A DNA stretch of 64,000 nucleotides from DASQPR01 sp035263025 (GTDB lineage: Bacteria > Actinomycetota > Actinomycetes > Mycobacteriales > Micromonosporaceae): contig DATFRR010000066.1 in NCBI GenBank assembly GCA_035263025.1, positions 1 through 64,000 on the forward strand. The letters run 5' to 3'. The notes beneath the pieces are model-generated. The model was not told the DNA's origin. It worked only from the letters and a program-made list of their open reading frames with translations, and searched no databases. Below are positions 10,038 to 18,779 of this stretch, piece after piece. The first letter of the stretch is position 1, and each line of letters begins with the position of its first letter. Position numbers and translations under genes: made by a program.

Positions 10038-11135
10038 ATGACCGAGAACGTGCCGACCCGCCGACGCATCGTCCTCACCGGAATCAGTTCACGGGCATGG
10101 GAGCACCCCGCCGATCGAGGAGCACTCACCGCGCTGCGCGAGATGCGCGGCTTCGACGAGGTGCTCAAGGCCATCGCCGGGGTCTGGAACGACCGCGCAT
10201 GGCGCCTGATGTTCCTCGGTGGGTCGATCCGGGTGGATCACCGGCAGCATCCTCGCGTCCACCGGATCTTCGCAGAGGCCGCCGCAACGCTCGACATCGA
10301 CGAGCTTCCTGAGTTGTACGTCGGGCAGAGCCCGATGCTCAATGCCGGCTGTGTCGGCATGTCGAAGCCGTTCATCACGCTGACGAGCCGCTCCGTCGAG
10401 TTGCTCGACGACGACGAACTCCGCTACGTGCTGGGACACGAGCTCGGTCACTTGCGAAGTGGTCACGCCGTCTACCGCACGATGATGCTGATCATCCGAC
10501 GCATGATCGTTGGCCTCGCATGGCTGCCGGTCGGCGCGATCGTGTTGCGCGGCATCGAGGTCGCGCTGATGGAGTGGTGGCGGAAGGCCGAGTTGTCGGC
10601 GGATCGCGCCGGCCTGCTCGCCGGTCAGGATCCCGCGGCCGCGCTGCGGGCGCACATGAAGCTCGCCGGCGGCGGCGACTTGTCCGAGATCGACACCGCG
10701 GCGTTCCTTGAGCAGGCACAGGAGTACGACTCAAGCGGAGATCTCCGGGACAGCATGATCAAGCTGATGATGACGGTCGGCTTGACCCACCCGCTGCCGG
10801 TGGCGCGTGCCGCCGCGTTGCGGTCGTGGATCGACTCCGGTGCGTACGCCCGGATCCTCAGTGGCGACTACCCGCGGCGCGAGACCGACCGGGACGCGTC
10901 GATTCGCGATGACGCACGCGAGGCGGCGGAGTCCTACCGCGACACGTTCCGTCACTCGCAGGACCCACTCGTCGGGCTGCTCCGCAAGCTCGGCGACGGC
11001 GCCGCCGGAGTCGGCGACGTGGTCGGCGCTGGCGCGAGCCGGGTGCGCGGCTGGATGGGCGGCCGCGGTCAGGGCACCAACGGCACGAGCCAGTCGGGCT
11101 CCACCGACGGGTCGAGCGACGAGGCGCAGGCCTGA
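10038..11135 (+). CDS. M48-family zinc metallopeptidase
   Basis: 365 residues. The zinc site HELGH is at residues 134-138 (YVLGHELGHLRSGHAVY), and the downstream ELSADRAGLL supplies the third ligand, as in HtpX/Ste24-type enzymes. The segment LIIRRMIVGLAWLPVGAIVL between them is hydrophobic enough to associate with the membrane. The C-terminal ~60 residues (RGWMGGRGQGTNGTSQSG...) are Gly/Ser-rich and probably disordered. The ATG is preceded by GGGAGGATGCGCCG, a good Shine-Dalgarno. Likely role: membrane-associated protein quality control. Confidence 0.88.
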   Translation: MTENVPTRRRIVLTGISSRAWEHPADRGALTALREMRGFDEVLKAIAGVWNDRAWRLMFLGGSIRVDHRQHPRVHRIFAEAAATLDIDELPELYVGQSPMLNAGCVGMSKPFITLTSRSVELLDDDELRYVLGHELGHLRSGHAVYRTMMLIIRRMIVGLAWLPVGAIVLRGIEVALMEWWRKAELSADRAGLLAGQDPAAALRAHMKLAGGGDLSEIDTAAFLEQAQEYDSSGDLRDSMIKLMMTVGLTHPLPVARAAALRSWIDSGAYARILSGDYPRRETDRDASIRDDAREAAESYRDTFRHSQDPLVGLLRKLGDGAAGVGDVVGAGASRVRGWMGGRGQGTNGTSQSGSTDGSSDEAQA

Positions 11136-11165
11136 CGCGGATCCGTCGGCCCACCGTTGCCGCCT

Positions 11166-11171
11166 AGGATC
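11166..11171 (+). promoter_or_regulatory. -10 element (TAGGAT) of leaderless promoter for the M20 dipeptidase
   Basis: TAGGAT, six bases, ATG at 11178. It supports that start over the longer open frame from 11157. Confidence 0.5.
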
Positions 11172-11177
11172 GGCGGC

Positions 11178-12524
11178 ATGACCGATGATGAGCTGCGCGC
11201 CCGAGTCGCTGCCACGCTCGATGGCGTACGAGCCGACCTAGAACGACTCGTCGCGATCCCGAGCATCGCGTTCGACGGCTTCGACCATTCGCACGTACAC
11301 GCGTCTGCGAACGCGGTAGCCGAGTTGCTCCGCGGCGCCGGGCTGCCCGAGGTCGGTGTCGTCGAAGCGGGCGGCCAGCCGGCCGTCATCGGACGGAAAC
11401 CGGCGCCACCCGGCGCGCCGACCGTGCTGCTCTATGCGCATCACGACGTCCAGCCGATCGGCGACGCGACGCAGTGGCAGACCGAACCGTTCGTGGCCAC
11501 CGAACGCGACGGGCGGCTCTACGGACGTGGCGCCGCCGACGACAAGGCCGGAGTCATGGCGCATGTCTCGGCATTGCGCGCGCTCGGCGACGACCTGCCG
11601 GTCGGCGTGGTCGTGTTCGTCGAGGGCGAGGAGGAGTTCGGCTCCGATTCGCTTGAGGCGCTGCTTGTCGAGCACCGCGACGCGGTCGCCGCGGACGTGA
11701 TCGTGATTGCCGACTCGGGAAACTGGGACATCGGCGTACCCGCGCTCACCACCAGCCTGCGCGGCATCGTGAACGTATTCGTCGAGGTCCGTACGCTCGA
11801 CCACGCCGTACACAGCGGCATGTTCGGCGGTGCCGTGCCGGATGCGCTGACCGCGCTCAGCCGCTTGCTCGCCACGCTGCACGATGACGCCGGCGATGTG
11901 GCGATCGCCGGACTGGTGCGCGGACAGGCATCACCGCTCGACTACCCAGTGGACCGGGCGCGCGCGGAGGCGGGCATGCTCGACGGCGTCGAGTTCATGG
12001 GTACGGGTCGGCTCGTCGACCGGATGTGGGCGAAGCCCTCGGTGTCGGTGCTCGGCATCGACGCGCCACCGACGAACGCTGCGCCGAACGCGCTCGTACC
12101 CAATGCCCGGGCCAAGGTCAGCGTACGAATCGCGCCGGGCGACGACGCCAGCAAGGCGTACCAGGCCGTCAAGTCGCATCTCGAGTCGCATGCACCGTTC
12201 GGTGCGACGGTGGAGGTGTGGCTCGAAGCGGCGGGCGATCCGTCGGTCATCGATGCCACCGGTCCGATGTACGACGCGGCACGGTCGGCGTTCCGCGACG
12301 CCTGGGATGGCACCGAGCCGGTGGACATCGGGGTGGGCGGGTCGATCCCGTTCATCGCGACGTTCAAAGAGATGTTCCCGGACGCCGCGATCCTGGTGAC
12401 CGGCGTCGAGGACCCGGAGGCGCGGGCACACGGTCCGAACGAGAGCCTGCACCTCGGCGAGTTCGCTCGGGTCTGCCTCGCCGAGGCGATGCTGCTGCGC
12501 AATGTGGCCGCGGTCCGTCGCTGA
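11178..12524 (+). CDS. M20-family dipeptidase
   Basis: 448-residue di-zinc peptidase of the M20 dipeptidase group (CNDP/PepV-like). Metal-site motifs are VLLYAHHDVQP, YGRGAADDKAGVMAH and VVFVEGEEEFGS, with the dimerisation segment between them (LDHAVHSGMFGG) and IPFIATFKEMFPDAAILVTG toward the C terminus. Expected to hydrolyse dipeptides in the cytoplasm. It is distinct from the M20 enzyme in the hut operon, which belongs to the allantoate/carbamoyl group. The start is set by the TAGGAT element upstream. It converges on the AI-2E-family gene with only 15 bp between stops. Confidence 0.92.
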   Translation: MTDDELRARVAATLDGVRADLERLVAIPSIAFDGFDHSHVHASANAVAELLRGAGLPEVGVVEAGGQPAVIGRKPAPPGAPTVLLYAHHDVQPIGDATQWQTEPFVATERDGRLYGRGAADDKAGVMAHVSALRALGDDLPVGVVVFVEGEEEFGSDSLEALLVEHRDAVAADVIVIADSGNWDIGVPALTTSLRGIVNVFVEVRTLDHAVHSGMFGGAVPDALTALSRLLATLHDDAGDVAIAGLVRGQASPLDYPVDRARAEAGMLDGVEFMGTGRLVDRMWAKPSVSVLGIDAPPTNAAPNALVPNARAKVSVRIAPGDDASKAYQAVKSHLESHAPFGATVEVWLEAAGDPSVIDATGPMYDAARSAFRDAWDGTEPVDIGVGGSIPFIATFKEMFPDAAILVTGVEDPEARAHGPNESLHLGEFARVCLAEAMLLRNVAAVRR

Positions 12525-12539
12525 CGGATCGTCGCGACG

Positions 12540-13730
12540 TTAGCCACCGGCGGGCGGGATCTGGCCGTCCGCCGGTGCGACGGTGGCCTGTTTCGCCTCG
12601 GCCGCGACGTCTCGGGCATGGAGCATCGGCCCGACCACCACGCGGACGGCCGCCGCGATCGGAATCGCCATCAGCGCACCGACCAGACCCAGCATGCTCG
12701 CGCCGACCAGCGCCACGAGCAGCACGGCGACGGATGGCAGGTCGACGGTGTTGCGCAGCACCCGCGGTGCGATGAGGTAGTTCTCGAGTTGTTGGTAGAC
12801 CACGAAGAACAGCACCAGTACGACGGTGTTCGGCCACAGATCCGTGGTGGCGAACGCGACGACGACGCAGATCGCGGCGCCGATCGTGGCGCCGACCAAC
12901 GGGATCAGGTCGGTGATGGCGACCGCCACGGCGAGCGGCAGTGCGAACGGCACGCCGAGGATCATCAGGACGAGGAACGCGCTCGCGCCGGCAATCAACG
13001 AGATGATCAGGTTGCCGATCATATAGGCGCCAACCTTGTCGATCATCACGTTCGTCACGTGGTCGACGCGAGCCCGGTGCCGCGTCGGAAACAGACGGGC
13101 GATGCCGCGCCTCAGCCGTGGCAGGTCGGCCATGAAATAGATGGTCAGCACGATCACCAACAGCGTCGTGAGTAGCGCGCCGAAGAAGCGGGTGCCGACC
13201 GACAACGCCTCGTGGCCAAGGAATGATGGCGCCCGGCGCGCGAACTCCTCGATGCGAGGTTGAAGATGGAAGCGGTCTTCGAACCTCGCAAGGCTCGGCG
13301 ACTGGTCACGCAGATGCTGCAGGTAGCCGGGGAAGTCGCGGCCGAGTTGGTTCGCCTGACCGACCAGCGCCGGCACCGTGGCGTAGAGGAAGCCGGCCAG
13401 TGCCAACGCAAACACGACGAACACCAGGGTGACCGCCCACGACCGCCGGAACTTGTGCGCCATCAGCCATCGCACTACCGGATCGAGGCTGACCGCGATG
13501 AATGCCGCGACCAGCACTTGCACGAGTCGACCCCGCAATGCGTAGATCGCGGCGCTCGCGAGGAACACCACCAATGCTCCGAGGGCCGCGGTGACCGCGT
13601 AGCCGAAGACCTGTCGATTCGTGACGCGCATTGGCCCAACGGCGTCGGCGGCTGGGCCGACGGGATCGGCGGCCGGCGGGTCGTCGGCCGCTGCGTTCCC
13701 GGCCGAGGCACCGGCATCGCCGCTGTGCAT
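12540..13730 (-). CDS. AI-2E family transporter (YdiK/PerM-type membrane protein)
   Basis: 396 residues with about eight hydrophobic segments and the family order: N-terminal pair (GYAVTAALGALVVFLASAAI), the conserved IAVSLDPVVRWL, a long extramembrane segment, then AVAVAITDLIPLVGATIGAA and VVYQQLENYLIAPRV near the C terminus. Members have been linked to autoinducer-2 export or Na+/H+ exchange, so the substrate is open. The first ~35 residues are Ala/Asp/Pro-rich and probably disordered. The ATG at 13730 sits seven bases after TAACCT, indicating a leaderless transcript. Confidence 0.92.
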   Translation of the reverse strand: MHSGDAGASAGNAAADDPPAADPVGPAADAVGPMRVTNRQVFGYAVTAALGALVVFLASAAIYALRGRLVQVLVAAFIAVSLDPVVRWLMAHKFRRSWAVTLVFVVFALALAGFLYATVPALVGQANQLGRDFPGYLQHLRDQSPSLARFEDRFHLQPRIEEFARRAPSFLGHEALSVGTRFFGALLTTLLVIVLTIYFMADLPRLRRGIARLFPTRHRARVDHVTNVMIDKVGAYMIGNLIISLIAGASAFLVLMILGVPFALPLAVAVAITDLIPLVGATIGAAICVVVAFATTDLWPNTVVLVLFFVVYQQLENYLIAPRVLRNTVDLPSVAVLLVALVGASMLGLVGALMAIPIAAAVRVVVGPMLHARDVAAEAKQATVAPADGQIPPAGG

Positions 13731-13737
13731 GGGCCGG

Positions 13738-13743
13738 AGGTTA
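13738..13743 (-). promoter_or_regulatory. -10 element (TAACCT) of leaderless promoter for the AI-2E-family gene
   Basis: TAACCT followed by seven bases and the ATG at 13730, matching the spacing seen at other genes here. Confidence 0.45.
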
Positions 13744-13850
13744 CCCCTTGTCGCGACCTTGAAACCGTCGACTCACTAATCGGCCGGCCGGAACCGCGAG
13801 CCAGTCATCGGCCCAACGGGCGCTCGAATCGGTGGAGCGCACCGCGACGG

Positions 13851-14693
13851 TTACGCCGTGATGGGCTTGCGCAGTGCCAGATCTAAGAAGAACGGCGAGG
13901 ATACCCAGGTGTAGTCGCCGCTCATCGCGTCGCGAAGCCGAGTCACGAGATCGTCGGCCCGCTGCTCGGTCGCGACGCCCGATCGGATCGCACGGTCCCG
14001 TGCGGCGGCCATCGTGCCAGCGTGAAGCTCGAAGCCCGACGCCGGGTCGTGGACCATGAAGTGGCCGCTCATCCCGGCGACCTCGAAGCCCGCGTCCCGC
14101 GCCGTTTGTGGTAGGTCCGCCACGGCGGTGGCTGACAAGCCGGCCCGCTCGAGCATGTCGTGCAGAACCGCCCAGTAGTCGCCGAGGGCGTCCAGATCTG
14201 GATGCGACCGCGGCGGCGGGAAGCGCACCGCCTCCTGCGCCACGAGCCAACCGCCTGGGCGAAGCAGCGCCGCGATCCGACGCAACGTCTGGACCGGATT
14301 AGCCTGGTGCATTAAGAACAGCCGCGTGTACGCAAGGTCGAACGGGCCGCCGAGCGATGCGGGATCCACTTCGTTGACGTCGGCGGCAAACACCTCCACG
14401 TTGTCCAGCCCGAGTGCGGACGCTACCGTCCGCGCTTGCTCCACCGCTGAGGTGTTGAAGTCCACGCCGACGACCCGACCGGCGGGCCCGACCACTTCTG
14501 CCATGACGGCCAGCCCGCCGATCGGGCCGCAGCCGCAGTCGATCGCGTGCCATCCTTGCTGGACGCCGACGCGGCGGAAGGCAGTGCGAGTCATCTCCGC
14601 GGCCGCTCGGGAGATCTTCACGAGCCGCTGCAGGTCTTGGTCGTCGCCATCGAGGATGTAGCGCTCGACCCGCTCTTCGATCGAGTCGGCCAT
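13851..14693 (-). CDS. SAM-dependent class I methyltransferase
   Basis: 280-residue Rossmann-fold methyltransferase. Motif I is AIDCGCGPIGGLAVMAEVVG, followed by GVDFNTSAVEQAR (acidic residue for the SAM ribose), FAADVNEVD, and DLAYTRLFLMHQ. The C-terminal half carries the substrate pocket and gives no clear assignment. The ATG at 14693 was preferred over the upstream in-frame GTG because AAGGAGG lies five bases before it. Role unknown; probably small-molecule methylation. Confidence 0.87.
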   Translation of the reverse strand: MADSIEERVERYILDGDDQDLQRLVKISRAAAEMTRTAFRRVGVQQGWHAIDCGCGPIGGLAVMAEVVGPAGRVVGVDFNTSAVEQARTVASALGLDNVEVFAADVNEVDPASLGGPFDLAYTRLFLMHQANPVQTLRRIAALLRPGGWLVAQEAVRFPPPRSHPDLDALGDYWAVLHDMLERAGLSATAVADLPQTARDAGFEVAGMSGHFMVHDPASGFELHAGTMAAARDRAIRSGVATEQRADDLVTRLRDAMSGDYTWVSSPFFLDLALRKPITA

Positions 14694-14800
14694 CCGCACC
14701 TCCTTGCTCCAGCCACGATCGCCACAACAGCCACGGGCGGCAAAGATTGTACGTAGTCGATGTCCCGCATGGAAGCCGCACGACCCGGCGTCGCGCGCGG

Positions 14801-15118
14801 CTAGACGTCCAGTCGCGTCTCGACGCCCCGCGACGCCGGGCCCTCGTGCTCGTGCAGCGTCACTTCACGACGGTCGCCGGTCGGCTCGACCCGTACCGTG
14901 ACGGTCTGGCCGTCGGCGAGCCGGAGGCTGAACACCGGATCGAGGGAGCGCAGGAACTCGAATTCCTCCACCGCGCCGTCGGACACCGCGACGAGCCGAG
15001 CCCGCGCATCCCACCCCGAACCGTTCGCGCCGACCTCGAGGTCCACTTCGGTCGAGCCGAGTCGCGTTGTCGCGTTTGCCCACCAGTCCAGCCATGCTCG
15101 ATCCACGCCGCGCTCCAC
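14801..15118 (-). CDS. Hypothetical protein, small beta-rich
   Basis: 105 residues, unrecognised. Three overlapping minus-strand frames are open here. This one was chosen because its codons end in G or C almost throughout and the protein has an ordered alternating pattern (VDLEVGANGSGWDARARLVA, FSLRLADGQTVTVRVEP). It is acidic and has no signal peptide or membrane segment. The GTG start at 15118 is weakly supported by AGAGG upstream. It lies 107 bp before the methyltransferase on the same strand. Confidence 0.65.
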   Translation of the reverse strand: MERGVDRAWLDWWANATTRLGSTEVDLEVGANGSGWDARARLVAVSDGAVEEFEFLRSLDPVFSLRLADGQTVTVRVEPTGDRREVTLHEHEGPASRGVETRLDV

Positions 15119-15211
15119 CAGTCGAGCCTCTGGTGTGCAACGGGCGGCGTCAAGGCCGTAACACCGTCACCCGATGGGTAGACCGGTCTTCTTCGTGTCG
15201 GTGGCCCTGGT

Positions 15212-15233
15212 TATCATTCGAACATGAGTACGA
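15212..15233 (+). promoter_or_regulatory. Leaderless promoter overlapped by an SOS/LexA-like box
   Basis: The -10 element TATCAT (15212-15217) is directly followed by TCGAAC-ATGA-GTACGA (15218-15233). The actinobacterial LexA consensus is TCGAAC-N4-GTTCGA, so 11 of 12 specified bases match. The ATG start at 15224 lies in the centre of the box, so bound LexA would cover the transcription start. Position and match are seen in the sequence; LexA binding is inferred. Confidence 0.55.
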
Positions 15234-15550
15234 AAATGGAGATGACCATCGGGCCGGGTTCCGCCCAAGCCGACGACGTAAGCGACGGTGCGGTCGTCGA
15301 TCGGCTCGACGCCGTGGTCGAGGCGTTGGAAGCGGTCGACTTCGCCGGGTGGTCGGACGCGCTGCTGCAAGGCCGTTTGGACGAGGTGTCGCGGGTGCTG
15401 TGCCGCGTCGAGGCACAGCTTGCCCGGCTCACCGACGCTGTTCGGGAGCGAGGCTTCGCGATCGTTGAGGTGGACCGTCCGCGGAGCCGGCGAGCACGGC
15501 GCGACCACGGCCTGGCGATCGTCGATACGGACCTGCCACTCGCGAGTTGA
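15224..15550 (+). CDS. Small protein resembling the N terminus of DUF222/13E12-type proteins
   Basis: 108 residues. The stretch VVDRLDAVVEALEAVDFAGW and the helix RLDEVSRVLCRVEAQLARLT resemble the opening of DUF222 (13E12-family) HNH nucleases. There is no DUF222 core or HNH domain downstream, so this is either a truncated relic or an unrelated small helical protein. Mycobacterial 13E12 genes are known SOS genes, which fits the LexA-like box over this start codon. The C-terminal 25 residues (RPRSRRARRDHGLAIVDTD) are basic and unassigned. A DNA ligase gene follows after 126 bp on the same strand. Confidence 0.6.
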   Translation: MSTKMEMTIGPGSAQADDVSDGAVVDRLDAVVEALEAVDFAGWSDALLQGRLDEVSRVLCRVEAQLARLTDAVRERGFAIVEVDRPRSRRARRDHGLAIVDTDLPLAS

Positions 15551-15676
15551 GGCTGCCGGACTGACGGTCGGCGATCGTCGACGTCGGTGCGCTGGCTGGC
15601 CCCCCGAGGACCGAGTGAGAGTCGCGCCGAAGCGGCGTGCTGTGCACGATCGGCACTGTCCGACCTGCCTGGCACC

Positions 15677-17221
15677 ATGAGATTCGTGCGATTCGCCGAG
15701 CTCGTGGAGACGTCGGCCGCGGTGGCCGCGACGACCAAGCGGCTGGCCAAGGTCGAGCTGCTGGCAAATGCGCTGCGCGACCTGCGAGGCGCACCGGACG
15801 CGGAGGTGGCCGCCGGTGCGGCGTATCTGTCGGGTGAGCTGCGCCAGCGACAGACCGGCGTGGGCTGGGCGTCGCTGCGGTCGATACCGGCTCCGGCGGA
15901 CACGAGTTCGTTGACCGTCGGCGACGTGGATACCGCGTTTGCCGCCATCGCGGCCGAGGCCGGTCCGGGTTCGCAGGCGCGACGGCGCGAGTTAGTCGAC
16001 GCGCTGTTCGGCCGTGCAACGCGCGAGGAGCAGGAGTTCCTCGTGCGGTTGATCGGCGGCGAACTCCGGCAGGGTGCGCAGGCCGGCGTTCTGGTCGACG
16101 CGATCGCCAAGGCAGTGGACGTCGACGCCGGGCGAGTTAGGCGGGCGCTGCTCCTGAGCGGCAGCCTCACCGACGTCGCGCGCAGTGCACTAGAACGTGG
16201 CGCGGAAGGCCTCGACGAATACGGGCTGGAGGTGGGCCGTCCGCTCATGCCGATGCTCGCGCAATCGGCGCCGACGGTCGCCGAGGCGCTCGCCACGACC
16301 GGCGTTCCGGCAGTGGTCGATGCCAAGCTGGACGGGATCCGCATCCAGGTGCACCGGTTAGGCACCTCGGTACGAGTGTTCACGCGCAGCCTCGACGACA
16401 TCACCGTCCGAGTGCCGGGTGTTGTCGCCGTGGCCGCCGCGCTCGAGGCGACCGACATCGTGCTCGACGGCGAGGCGATCGCACTTGACGACGGCGGGCG
16501 GCCACGGCCGTTCCAGGAGACATCGTCGGCGGCTGCGACGCACGCGGACAGCGGGCTCCGGCCGTATTTCTTCGATCTGCTGCACATCGACGGCGAGGAC
16601 CTGATCGACGAGCCGGGCAAGGTGCGCTGGGAACGACTAGCCGCTGCCGTGCCGGATAAATACATCGTCGACCGGGTCGAGGTCACCTCCGTTAACGAGG
16701 CATCGGCGGCGTTCGACAACGCGATCGCGGCGGGTCAGGAAGGCGTCGTTGTCAAGGCGCTGGACGCGGCGTACGACGTCGGGCGGCGCGGTGGCGGCTG
16801 GGTCAAGGTCAAGCCGCGGCATACCCTCGACCTGGTCGTGCTGGCCGTGGAGCGGGGCCATGGCCGTCGGTCCGGCTGGCTGTCCAACCTTCATCTCGGC
16901 GCTCGCGATCCGCGCAACGGCGGCTTTGTCATGCTCGGCAAGACGTTCAAGGGCATGACCGACCAGATGCTCGCGTGGCAGACCGAACGCCTCACCGAGC
17001 TGGCGACCGGACCGGTCGGGCCGTCCGACTGGGTGGTGCCGGTGCGCCCCGAGCTGGTGGTGGAGATCGCGTTCGACGGCGTACAGACGAGTCCGCGCTA
17101 CCCCGGCGGCGTCGCGCTTCGCTTCGCACGGGTGATCCGATATCGCGAGGACAAGCGCGCTGACGACGCGGACACCATCGATGCCGTACGAGCCCTGCAC
17201 GGCCGTACGCCGGACGGCTAG
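15677..17221 (+). CDS. ATP-dependent DNA ligase (LigB-type)
   Basis: 514-residue ligase. The N-terminal ~200 residues form the helical DNA-binding domain. Motif I is DAKLDGIRIQVHR with the nucleotidyl-accepting Lys217. Further motifs are VLDGEAIALD, PYFFDLLHIDGEDL and EGVVVKAL, and motif V WVKVKPRH precedes the OB-fold domain (VVPVRPELVVEIAFDGVQTS). It seals nicks with ATP, separately from the essential NAD+-dependent LigA. The ATG at 15677 gives the usual length for the actinobacterial LigB group. Its stop overlaps the convergent gene by 4 bp. The SOS-like box 450 bp upstream could place it under damage control. Confidence 0.93.
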   Translation: MRFVRFAELVETSAAVAATTKRLAKVELLANALRDLRGAPDAEVAAGAAYLSGELRQRQTGVGWASLRSIPAPADTSSLTVGDVDTAFAAIAAEAGPGSQARRRELVDALFGRATREEQEFLVRLIGGELRQGAQAGVLVDAIAKAVDVDAGRVRRALLLSGSLTDVARSALERGAEGLDEYGLEVGRPLMPMLAQSAPTVAEALATTGVPAVVDAKLDGIRIQVHRLGTSVRVFTRSLDDITVRVPGVVAVAAALEATDIVLDGEAIALDDGGRPRPFQETSSAAATHADSGLRPYFFDLLHIDGEDLIDEPGKVRWERLAAAVPDKYIVDRVEVTSVNEASAAFDNAIAAGQEGVVVKALDAAYDVGRRGGGWVKVKPRHTLDLVVLAVERGHGRRSGWLSNLHLGARDPRNGGFVMLGKTFKGMTDQMLAWQTERLTELATGPVGPSDWVVPVRPELVVEIAFDGVQTSPRYPGGVALRFARVIRYREDKRADDADTIDAVRALHGRTPDG

Positions 17222-17604
17222 ATCAGGGCGATCGAGCGGACGTAGTTGACCTGATTGTAGATGTATTGCACTTGCGCCGGGTTGGTGACGGGGATACGGG
17301 CGACGTAGGCGGCCGGGCCGTTCGTGATCGTCACGGCCACCGTGCCGAGGTAGAAATCCTCGTGTGCGAGCAGGAATAGCAGGCTGAAGAAGCCGGTGCA
17401 CGGAATCAGCACGATGGCGAGCACCTTCGCCCATGTCGGAATCCGACGAGCGATCGTCCACTGATCGGTCACCATCCACTGCGAGCCGCGCAGCGGGAAG
17501 GCTCCGGCCGGTGTGCGGATCGTGGACGAAGTGACCGCGACCTCGCCGACCTGAGCGATCGGCGGCTCGTCGTAGAGACCGAATGGCGGCTGCATGACGC
17601 CCAT
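17218..17604 (-). CDS. Hypothetical membrane protein
   Basis: 128 residues, unrecognised. An N-terminal hydrophilic region with ITS-like beta strands (VTSSTIRTPAGAFPLRGSQW) is followed by one strongly hydrophobic segment (AKVLAIVLIPCTGFFSLLFL, about residues 60-80) and a C-terminal extracytoplasmic or cytoplasmic domain of ~45 residues. The layout resembles small actinobacterial one-TM proteins. The start codon shares one base with the SURF1 stop (TAATG), so it is translationally coupled to SURF1 and may act with it. Confidence 0.75.
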   Translation of the reverse strand: MGVMQPPFGLYDEPPIAQVGEVAVTSSTIRTPAGAFPLRGSQWMVTDQWTIARRIPTWAKVLAIVLIPCTGFFSLLFLLAHEDFYLGTVAVTITNGPAAYVARIPVTNPAQVQYIYNQVNYVRSIALI

Positions 17605-18620
17605 TAGACCAGCGGCTTGGCGGTCACGTCCGGCGGTGCGGCCGCCACGGTCGCATCGCGGTCATCGAGGGGATCGTCGGCAAGCCGATCCCGGGCGGAG
17701 CCGTCCTCGGCGAGCCGACCGCGAATGGAGCCCTCCTCGGCGAATCGACCGCGCGCGGGGCGCTCGTCGCTGAACCGGTCGCGCATGTACCGCTCGTCGG
17801 CGAACCGCTCGCGCATGTACCGCTCGTCGGCGAGCCGGTCGCGCGGACGTGACGTGCGGTCGCCTCGCGTGCGTACCACGCCGTCGCGGAGATCGTGTGC
17901 CTGCCGGCGCGCCGCCCAGCCGAACAGCGCGAGCGTGAGCGCGGCAAACAGCCACCACTGAACGGTGTAGCCGGCGTTCAGCCACGAGGGCTGGCGGTCG
18001 GCCGGGATCCGGGTGAACCCGGCCGCCGCGGGTGGATTCTGCTTGTCGAGCAGGAGATAGTCGGCGTACGAGTCGGTGAGCCCGGCGGCCGGTGCGATCA
18101 TGCGCGGGTCGATCCGGCGCACCGTGGTCTGGCCGCCCAACTCGATCGGCGTTTCGCCCTTGCTCTCCGGCAGATGGATGCGCCCGGTCACGGTCACCGT
18201 GCCGGACGGTACGCCGGCGAACGGTGGCGCAGTCAGCCCATTACCCGACCCGGTCGGGATCCAGCCGCGATCAACCAGGATCGTGGAGCCATCCGCGAGG
18301 CGCAGTGGCACCAGGATCTCGAAGCCGACCGTCGAGTTCACCGAGCGGTCCCGGGCCACGATCGTCTGATCCGGTTCGTACGTGCCCCGTACGGTGATCC
18401 GGGTCCACTCCTGTGCGCTGGTTGCCGGGCGGGTAGGAGAGATCACGTTGCCGATCGGCACCGGCGCGGTGGCGTTGGCGTGATCGATGCCGACGTTCAT
18501 GCCATGGCGGATGTGGTAGCGGTCCAACTGCCAGAAGCCCAGGCCGACCATGATCGCGGACAGCGCGACCATCAGGGCGGCGAACCCGAGCCACTTTGGC
18601 GTGGTAAGGAACCGGTACAC
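17604..18620 (-). CDS. SURF1-family protein with a C-terminal charged repeat tail
   Basis: 338 residues. SURF1 proteins assist cytochrome c oxidase assembly (haem a insertion). The N-terminal TM segment and GFWQLDRYHIRHGMN are diagnostic. VRGTYEPDQTIVARDRS and VDRGWIPTGSG follow, and the second TM segment is TVQWWLFAALTLALFGWAAR near residue 235. After residue ~260 the protein carries six near-identical 10-residue units of the type R(D/E)R(L/F)A(D/E)ER-Y-M that are not part of the family. The GTG start at 18620 sits eight bases after TAGCGT. Confidence 0.9.
   Translation of the reverse strand: MYRFLTTPKWLGFAALMVALSAIMVGLGFWQLDRYHIRHGMNVGIDHANATAPVPIGNVISPTRPATSAQEWTRITVRGTYEPDQTIVARDRSVNSTVGFEILVPLRLADGSTILVDRGWIPTGSGNGLTAPPFAGVPSGTVTVTGRIHLPESKGETPIELGGQTTVRRIDPRMIAPAAGLTDSYADYLLLDKQNPPAAAGFTRIPADRQPSWLNAGYTVQWWLFAALTLALFGWAARRQAHDLRDGVVRTRGDRTSRPRDRLADERYMRERFADERYMRDRFSDERPARGRFAEEGSIRGRLAEDGSARDRLADDPLDDRDATVAAAPPDVTAKPLV
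17664..17843 (-). repeat. Six 30-bp in-frame repeats coding the SURF1 tail
   Basis: Six 30-bp units encode RDRLADERYM, RERFADERYM, RDRFSDERPA, RGRFAEEGSI, RGRLAEDGSA and RDRLADDPLD. The first two are nearly identical and later units drift, as in an array growing by unequal exchange. The predicted peptide is highly charged and helical. Confidence 0.8.
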
Positions 18621-18628
18621 AGGAGGTG

Positions 18629-18634
18629 ACGCTA
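18629..18634 (-). promoter_or_regulatory. -10 element (TAGCGT) of leaderless promoter for SURF1
   Basis: TAGCGT, eight bases, then the GTG start at 18620. Confidence 0.42.
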
Positions 18635-18779
18635 CCGCAGCAACCTGGACCGGATTTCCTAGGTCACATCAAGGAACGCGTGATTCGGTATCTTTGCGGT
18701 GCGGTCGAGTCGGCGGCGCCCGGTTGCGGGACGCTGTCGAACACGGGTACGCACCGTCGCGTACCAGAGAGGCGGCACG

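Noticed and set aside
14860..15153. Alternative minus-strand ORFs over the small beta-rich protein
   Set aside because: Their codon third positions lack G/C bias and the products are Arg/Ser-rich; the frame 14801-15118 fits better.
15214..16719. A 501-codon minus-strand open frame
   Set aside because: Ser/Thr/Arg-rich antisense product over the DNA ligase and the SOS-box ORF; the ligase motifs are on the plus strand.
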